A DNA stretch of 39,761 nt from a bacterium. GTDB taxonomy: Bacteria > CG2-30-53-67 > CG2-30-70-394. The position numbers were made by a program, and so were the translations under genes. The notes below the pieces were generated by a model. It was not told where the DNA came from. It saw only the letters and a program-made list of their open reading frames with translations, and searched no databases. Numbering within the stretch: the first letter of the stretch is position 1; each line of letters opens with the position of its first letter. The stretch is taken from positions 1 through 39,761 of the forward strand of contig JAJRSX010000062.1 in NCBI GenBank assembly GCA_024278555.1, written 5' to 3'. Positions 38,212 to 39,761 of this stretch are shown piece by piece.

Positions 38212-39761
38212 ATGAGTTGCATCATCGGTATCGACCTCGGCACCACCAACTCGGTGGTGGCGGCACTGGACAGCGGCATGGCCATGGTCATTCCCGACGG
38301 CTCAGGCCGGCGGATTACCCCGTCGGTGGTCCACTACCCGGCCGACGGCGAGCCGGTGGTGGGCGAGGCGGCCAGGCGCCAGCGGATGGTGGCGCCGGAG
38401 CGGACCCTCTACTCGGTGAAGCGGTTCATGGGGAGGCGCGGTAATGAGATCGGCGACGACGCGACCGCGGTGAGCTACCCGGTGACCGGCGAGGGTGACG
38501 GCCCCGCCACCTTTCCGATCGACGGTCGCGACTTCGCCCCGGAGGCGGTCGCCGCCGAGATCCTCAAGAAGCTCAAGAACGATGCCGCCGCCTTCCTCGG
38601 GGAGGAGGTCAGCCGGGCGGTGATCACCGTCCCTGCCTACTTCAACGACGCCCAGCGCAACGCCACCAAGCGGGCCGGTGAGCTCGCCGGCCTCACCGTG
38701 GAGCGGATCATCAACGAACCTACCGCCGCGGCGCTGGCCTACGGCCTGGGGCAGGAGACGGAGAGGCGTATCGCCGTCTTCGACCTCGGCGGCGGCACCT
38801 TCGACGTCTCGATCCTCGAGGTGAAGGAGGGGGTCTTCAAGGTCCTGGCCACCTGCGGCAACACCCACCTCGGCGGCGACGACATCGACACCGCCCTACT
38901 CACCCACCTCCGGCAGGTGGTCGGGGCCGACGGCCATGGGGAGCTCCTCGACCAACCGCCGGTCATCGCCCGCCTGCGCGACGCCGCCGAACAGGCGAAG
39001 ATCGCCCTGTCGGACGGGGAGGAGACCAGCATCACCCTCCCCTTCCTCGGCCCCGGCTACAACTTCGACTGCCCCCTCACCCGCGCCGAGCTGGAGCGGC
39101 TCATGGAGTCGGTGGTCGAGCAGACACGACGGCCGTGCATCCAAGCCCTCGGCGACGCCCGCCTCACCCCCGCCGACCTCGACGCGGTCCTCCTGGTGGG
39201 CGGCTCCACCCGCATTCCCATGGTCCGCCGTCTGGTCGGGGAGCTCTTCGAGCGCACCCCGGACACCTCGATCAACCCGGACGAGGCGGTGGCGGTGGGG
39301 GCGGCCACCCAGGGGGCGATCCTCGAAGGCCACCACGACGACCTCCTGCTCCTCGACGTCACCCCCCTGTCGCTCGGCATCGAGACCTACGGCGGGTTGA
39401 TGAACACCATCATCCCGCGTAACACCACCATCCCCACCAAGGCGGGGGAGTCGTTCACCACCGCGGTGGACAACCAGCGCTCGGTCTCCATCCGGGTGTT
39501 GCAGGGCGAGCGGGAGATGGCCGACGACAACTGGGAGCTCGGCCGCTTCATGCTCGAAGGGATCGAGCCGGCCGCCGCCGGGGTGCCGCGCATCGGTGTC
39601 CAGTTCACCATCGATGCGGACGGCATCCTCCACGTCCTCGCCCGCGACCAGCTCACCGGCAAGGAGCAGGTGGTGCGGATGCGATCCACCGTCGACCTCC
39701 CGGAAGAGGAGGTGAATGAGATGGTGGAGGCGTCGATCCAGCGCGCCCGGGAGGACATGGC
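38212..39761 (+). CDS. hscA: Hsp70-type chaperone HscA, truncated by window end
   Basis: The first 516 residues of an Hsp70; the 3' end is beyond the window. Signatures are IGIDLGTTNSVVA (5-17), ITVPAYFNDAQRNATK, INEPTAAALAYGLG, FDLGGGTFDVSILEV and LLVGGSTRIPMVRRLV. The substrate-binding domain begins LLLLDVTPLSLGIETYGG. Placement straight after hscB identifies it as HscA, which drives cluster transfer from IscU, rather than DnaK. The ATG at 38212 is the natural start; gap to hscB 27 bp. Confidence 0.92.
   Translation, partial: MSCIIGIDLGTTNSVVAALDSGMAMVIPDGSGRRITPSVVHYPADGEPVVGEAARRQRMVAPERTLYSVKRFMGRRGNEIGDDATAVSYPVTGEGDGPATFPIDGRDFAPEAVAAEILKKLKNDAAAFLGEEVSRAVITVPAYFNDAQRNATKRAGELAGLTVERIINEPTAAALAYGLGQETERRIAVFDLGGGTFDVSILEVKEGVFKVLATCGNTHLGGDDIDTALLTHLRQVVGADGHGELLDQPPVIARLRDAAEQAKIALSDGEETSITLPFLGPGYNFDCPLTRAELERLMESVVEQTRRPCIQALGDARLTPADLDAVLLVGGSTRIPMVRRLVGELFERTPDTSINPDEAVAVGAATQGAILEGHHDDLLLLDVTPLSLGIETYGGLMNTIIPRNTTIPTKAGESFTTAVDNQRSVSIRVLQGEREMADDNWELGRFMLEGIEPAAAGVPRIGVQFTIDADGILHVLARDQLTGKEQVVRMRSTVDLPEEEVNEMVEASIQRAREDM

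Overview
The window is very GC-rich (about 70% by eye). The gene content fits a flagellated Gram-negative bacterium of the Pseudomonadota: a σ54-type flagellar export operon with FlhF/FlhG and FliA, Rnf, TatAC, an Isc-type Fe-S branch (IscA-HscB-HscA), SPOR and outer-membrane barrel proteins, and NtrC-type regulation. I cannot fix the class; a gamma-, zeta-, magnetococcal- or delta-like lineage would all fit.

Layout. 1-408: a gene-free stretch with REP-like hairpins and dispersed repeats, then a HIT hydrolase (409-753). 887-6476: an AddA-type helicase-nuclease (-), a SPOR-domain protein (+) and a lone CheB (-). 6672-11956 (-): a β-propeller protein, then a PstS-like binding protein, a histidine kinase and an NtrC-type regulator with overlapping stops and starts, which looks like a ligand-sensing two-component cassette. 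12176-17281 (-): rnfC-rnfD-rnfG-rnfE followed at once by a predicted lipoprotein aminopeptidase; rnfA and rnfB are missing. 17475-18651 (+): tatA/B-like and tatC. 18934-22729 (+): a three-gene cassette of unknown function: two secreted proteins made of PD(I/L)P(F/L) repeats, then a TPR plus outer-membrane β-barrel protein, closed by a strong terminator. 23288-24982: a lipoprotein (-) and prmA (+). 25524-32905 (-): fliQ-fliR-flhB-flhA-flhF-flhG-fliA behind a good σ54 promoter. 33211-34503 (+): a winged-helix protein and an HDOD protein behind a FliA-type promoter. 34555-36151 (-): a HAD phosphatase broken by an amber codon and a stand-alone CinA domain. 36378-39761: a divergent Rrf2 regulator and iscA-hscB-hscA (hscA runs off the end), with a σ54-type promoter upstream of iscA.

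The intergenic DNA is rich in repeats. There are two copies of a hairpin-GATC-hairpin-TCCTAC REP-like unit, several copies of a 'cttcNgtggattccgtggc' dispersed repeat, very long palindromes at 25275-25480, and two copies of a 136-140 bp element with G-rich inverted ends. One of these elements sits in frame inside flhF; the other lies across the cinA/HAD gene boundary.

The best candidates for undescribed biology are the PDIPF-repeat/TPR-barrel cassette, the G-rich inverted-repeat element, and the structured leader in front of the cassette. All functional statements rest on motifs read by eye; no database search was run.
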